From assembly GCF_014191985.1 (NCBI RefSeq), contig NZ_JACHXI010000018.1, forward strand, positions 26,487 to 90,486: DNA of 64,000 nt. Direction: 5' to 3'. Under the pieces are notes generated by a model. It did not search any database. It was given only the letters and a program-made list of their open reading frames with translations, and had not been told where the DNA came from. Positions 61,777 through 64,000 of the stretch are shown here, one piece after another (position 1 is the first letter of the stretch; each line of letters starts with the position of its first letter). Position numbers and translations under genes: made by a program. Origin of the DNA: Azomonas macrocytogenes (GTDB taxonomy: Bacteria; Pseudomonadota; Gammaproteobacteria; Pseudomonadales; Pseudomonadaceae).

Positions 61777-61871
61777 CCCTTCGTGCCATCGGTCTGTAGC
61801 AGTAGCTGACTCGGAAGCCCATTACCGGCTTTCTGGACATTGCCTTATTCCGAGCGGAGTCTGCCTTCTTC

Positions 61872-62945
61872 ATGTCCCTGACGATCCTTGCCTACCTGGC
61901 CGCCGGCCTGGCATTGCTGGCACTGGGTGCTGAACTGCTGGTGCGCGGCGGAGCCCGTCTGGCCAGGCAAGTAGGCCTATCACCCTGGATAATTGGGCTC
62001 GCTGTCGCTGCTCTCGGCAGCAGCGCACCGGAAACCGCCGTCGGCACCCTGGCAGTACTGGACGACAGCGGTGATCTCGCGGTGGGCAATATCATTGGCA
62101 GCAATATTGCCAATATTTTGCTGTTGATCGGTGTTTCGGCTCTGATCGCTCCACAGATCCTGTCCCGTCACCTGGTACACCAAGGCTTGCCGCTACTGAT
62201 CGGTAGTGGCTTGTTGGTTCAGATCCTGGCGTGGGATGGTTTGCTCGATCGCCTGGATGGATTTCTGTTATTGACCGCCCTGGTGCCTTGTACAGTCATC
62301 CTGATCCTCACCAAACGCAGAGGACAACAGACACTATCTATCTGTATGGCCGACAAACCCCACCCTGAAGCGCAGCTACGCGCCTGCTCGCTCAGTACAG
62401 TACTGATAACTGCGGGGCTGCTTCTATTGGTCGGTGGAGCCTGGATAACGGTAGACGCAGCCAGAGAATTCGCACTCGACCTAGGGCTATCCGAACTGAC
62501 CGTCGGCCTGACTGTGCTAGCCGTAGGTACCTCGTTGCCAGAAATGACAGTATCTCTGCTAGCGACACTTCGTGGCCAACATGCCATCGCAACCGGCAAT
62601 GCCGTTGGCTGCTGCATACTTAATCTATTACTGGTATTAGGCTGCACGGCTTTAGTCGCACCCAAAGGCTTATCGATCTCGCCGAACATACAGGATTTCG
62701 ATCTGCCGGTAATGTTGGCAGCCTTTTTCGCCTGCATACCAGTGTTCGTTGCTGGTTACCGGATTAGCCGCTGGGAAGGGCTGCTGTTCTTTGCCTATTA
62801 CCTAGCTTATGTTTTGTATTTGGCCCTATTCGCCACAGGGTTACCGAGTTTTGAACTATTTCAGCAGGCAATGGGATGGTTCGTTCTACCCCTGACAGTC
62901 GCGATCCTGGCAAGTATCGGCTGGCGAACCTGGCGGCAACGCTGA
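61872..62945 (+). CDS. Sodium/calcium exchanger-family membrane protein
   Basis: This is a member of the CaCA cation antiporter superfamily, in the bacterial YrbG-like group that exchanges Ca2+ (or other cations) for Na+ or H+. The 357-residue polytopic protein has two alpha repeats carrying the ion-site motifs GSSAPETAVG (about 49-58) and GTSLPEMTVS (about 219-228), each preceded by a glycine-rich helix and followed by GNIIGSN or GNAVGCC. The second repeat has GCC where GSN is usual, a mild divergence. About ten membrane spans are visible. It is downstream of gatB and convergent with the next gene. Confidence 0.88.
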   Translation: MSLTILAYLAAGLALLALGAELLVRGGARLARQVGLSPWIIGLAVAALGSSAPETAVGTLAVLDDSGDLAVGNIIGSNIANILLLIGVSALIAPQILSRHLVHQGLPLLIGSGLLVQILAWDGLLDRLDGFLLLTALVPCTVILILTKRRGQQTLSICMADKPHPEAQLRACSLSTVLITAGLLLLVGGAWITVDAAREFALDLGLSELTVGLTVLAVGTSLPEMTVSLLATLRGQHAIATGNAVGCCILNLLLVLGCTALVAPKGLSISPNIQDFDLPVMLAAFFACIPVFVAGYRISRWEGLLFFAYYLAYVLYLALFATGLPSFELFQQAMGWFVLPLTVAILASIGWRTWRQR

Positions 62946-62967
62946 AAAACGTTTCAAATCCAGATTA

Positions 62968-63792
62968 TTAACAATCTGTATCCAACGAAGGACCAACCAA
63001 ATCTGAAAGTTGCTCGTAGACTCCAGGACAAGCTACTAACAATGAGTTGCCGTCAAGCAAGCCATTATTGCGCAAGAAATCGCTTGCTATTCCGCCGGCC
63101 TCTTGCAGAACAACCAGTCCAGCCAAGCAATCCCAACTTTTAAGATTAGTCTCGTAGTAGCCAATCAGTCGGCCGGCCGCTACGTAGGAAATCATCAAGG
63201 CAGCAGATCCATTGCGGATAAACATGCCACCCTCGTCTAGAAGCCCTTGTAGAAACGGCAGAAAGCTTTCCTTACCTCTTCGATATGTTGTACCGACGCC
63301 AGTCAAGCCTTCACGAACATGCTGAGCAGCATGTACACGAATTACGGTGTCGTTAACAAAAGCTCCCGCTCCCCGGCACGCATGGAATAGTTCCCCATGA
63401 TTAGGATCAGCAATTGCGCCTAGCACAGGCAGCCCATCGACCATCAAACCGATGGATACACACCAACTATGCAAACCGTTGACGAAACAGCTAGTTCCAT
63501 CAATCGGATCGATCACCCATAGATAGCGAGCTTCAAGATCAAGCGCACCACCCTCCTCACCTAGGAAGCCGTCGCTGGGAAAGGCTTTCGACAGCTCGCA
63601 CCGGATGTAATCCTCAACTGCTTTGTCAGCCACACTTACCACATCCTGCAAATCATTTTCTTTATGTATGACTGTCAGGTTTTCTCGGCGTGTATAGTAG
63701 TCCATACCTAACTTTGCAGCATTTCCCGCCACGCTTTTGAGTAAGGTATAACGTGCTTCAATATCACCAAAGGCAGACAAAGTTTGATTCAT
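62968..63792 (-). CDS. Inositol-monophosphatase-family phosphatase
   Basis: This 274-residue protein belongs to the IMPase/FBPase/CysQ superfamily of Mg2+- and Li+-sensitive phosphatases; the exact substrate cannot be read from sequence. Metal-binding motifs are GEEGG at 78-82, DPIDGT at 95-100, and the SWDCLAG segment carrying the last Asp. The ATG at 63792 is used; a TTG two codons earlier is in frame. Compared with its neighbours the gene is AT-richer and its codon use is more relaxed, which suggests a separate history. It is convergent with the exchanger gene, with 22 bases between the stops. Confidence 0.88.
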   Translation of the reverse strand: MNQTLSAFGDIEARYTLLKSVAGNAAKLGMDYYTRRENLTVIHKENDLQDVVSVADKAVEDYIRCELSKAFPSDGFLGEEGGALDLEARYLWVIDPIDGTSCFVNGLHSWCVSIGLMVDGLPVLGAIADPNHGELFHACRGAGAFVNDTVIRVHAAQHVREGLTGVGTTYRRGKESFLPFLQGLLDEGGMFIRNGSAALMISYVAAGRLIGYYETNLKSWDCLAGLVVLQEAGGIASDFLRNNGLLDGNSLLVACPGVYEQLSDLVGPSLDTDC

Positions 63793-64000
63793 CGCCAATT
63801 ATTCCTCAATTCCTATGTGGCTTTTAGTCTTTATGTAAGAACTATCGTGCTCGGTTTTACCCTATCAAATTGAGCACCGACACCTGATGTTACAGGCAGT
63901 AAAGCACACACAAGGAAAGGGTATTCAGCCTGCTGATGGAAGCGAGAGCCCAGTCGAGTGAGTCGTGTTGTGGAATCCAGACGAACGAACCCCCTGGCAC
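63793..64000. other. Right-edge segment with a possible partial ORF
   Basis: Upstream of the phosphatase gene the sequence is AT-rich to about 63890. From 64000 to 63890 the minus strand is open for 37 codons, ending in TAA (predicted end LSLCVLYCL). That could be the tail of a gene entering from the right, but I recognise no family and the stretch is too short to judge. Confidence 0.25.

Overview
The window is a stretch of bacterial chromosome from a gamma-proteobacterium of the Pseudomonas group. The protein sequences, the start-stop overlaps and the gene order all point there. Seven blocks follow the order I remember from Pseudomonas aeruginosa: murE-ftsI-ftsL-rsmH-mraZ; rnpB-rsmI | lpoA-yraN-gmhA-dolP; sspB-petCBA-rpsI-rplM; cysNC-cysD; hisC-hisD-hisG-murA-ibaG-mla; kdsD-kdsC-lptCAB-rpoN-hpf-ptsN-rapZ-ptsO; and pmbA-darP-tldD-nitrilase-yhdP-rng-maf-mreDCB-gatCAB. 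I do not assign a species.

Layout. 1-4608 holds the start of the division and cell-wall cluster (minus strand), its promoter with MraZ operator repeats, and the RNase P RNA. 4683-9143 holds rsmI, divergent from an envelope operon (lpoA, yraN, gmhA, dolP). 9264-13535 (minus) carries sspB, an apparent sspA remnant, the cytochrome bc1 genes and the S9/L13 ribosomal genes. 13857-16412 has a Tas-like aldo-keto reductase, two tandem copies of a small glycine-zipper secreted protein, and yacG. 16409-21820 is coaE-pilD-pilC-pilB with a divergent, AT-richer pilA under a likely sigma-54 promoter. 21811-23640 is an array of about seven ~184-bp units, each a pair of inverted REP palindromes around a terminator-like hairpin; a REP-associated tyrosine transposase (RAYT) gene interrupts one unit. 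23990-32901 has psiE, sulfate-activation genes, a Nif3-family gene, algW and histidine genes. 32910-44937 covers murA, lipid-asymmetry transport (mla), KDO and LPS transport, sigma-54 and the nitrogen PTS branch. 45001-61776 covers TldD/PmbA, a nitrilase-family enzyme, yhdP, rng, maf, mreBCD and gatCAB. 61872-64000 has a Na+/Ca2+-exchanger-family protein and an inositol-monophosphatase-family protein, at what may be the edge of a less conserved region.

How it fits together. Most genes are housekeeping and serve the envelope: peptidoglycan precursor synthesis and septation (murE, ftsI, ftsL, murA, mreBCD, lpoA), outer-membrane lipid and LPS traffic (mla, kds, lpt, yhdP, dolP), type IV pilus assembly (pilABCD), and envelope stress proteolysis (algW). 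rpoN encodes the sigma factor that probably transcribes pilA.

The most noteworthy parts are the REP array with its RAYT gene next to pilA, including a repeat that supplies pilA's stop codon; the apparent loss of most of sspA; and the tandem duplication of the glycine-zipper gene with its leader. I found no CRISPR array, prophage, tRNA gene or complete insertion sequence other than the RAYT.
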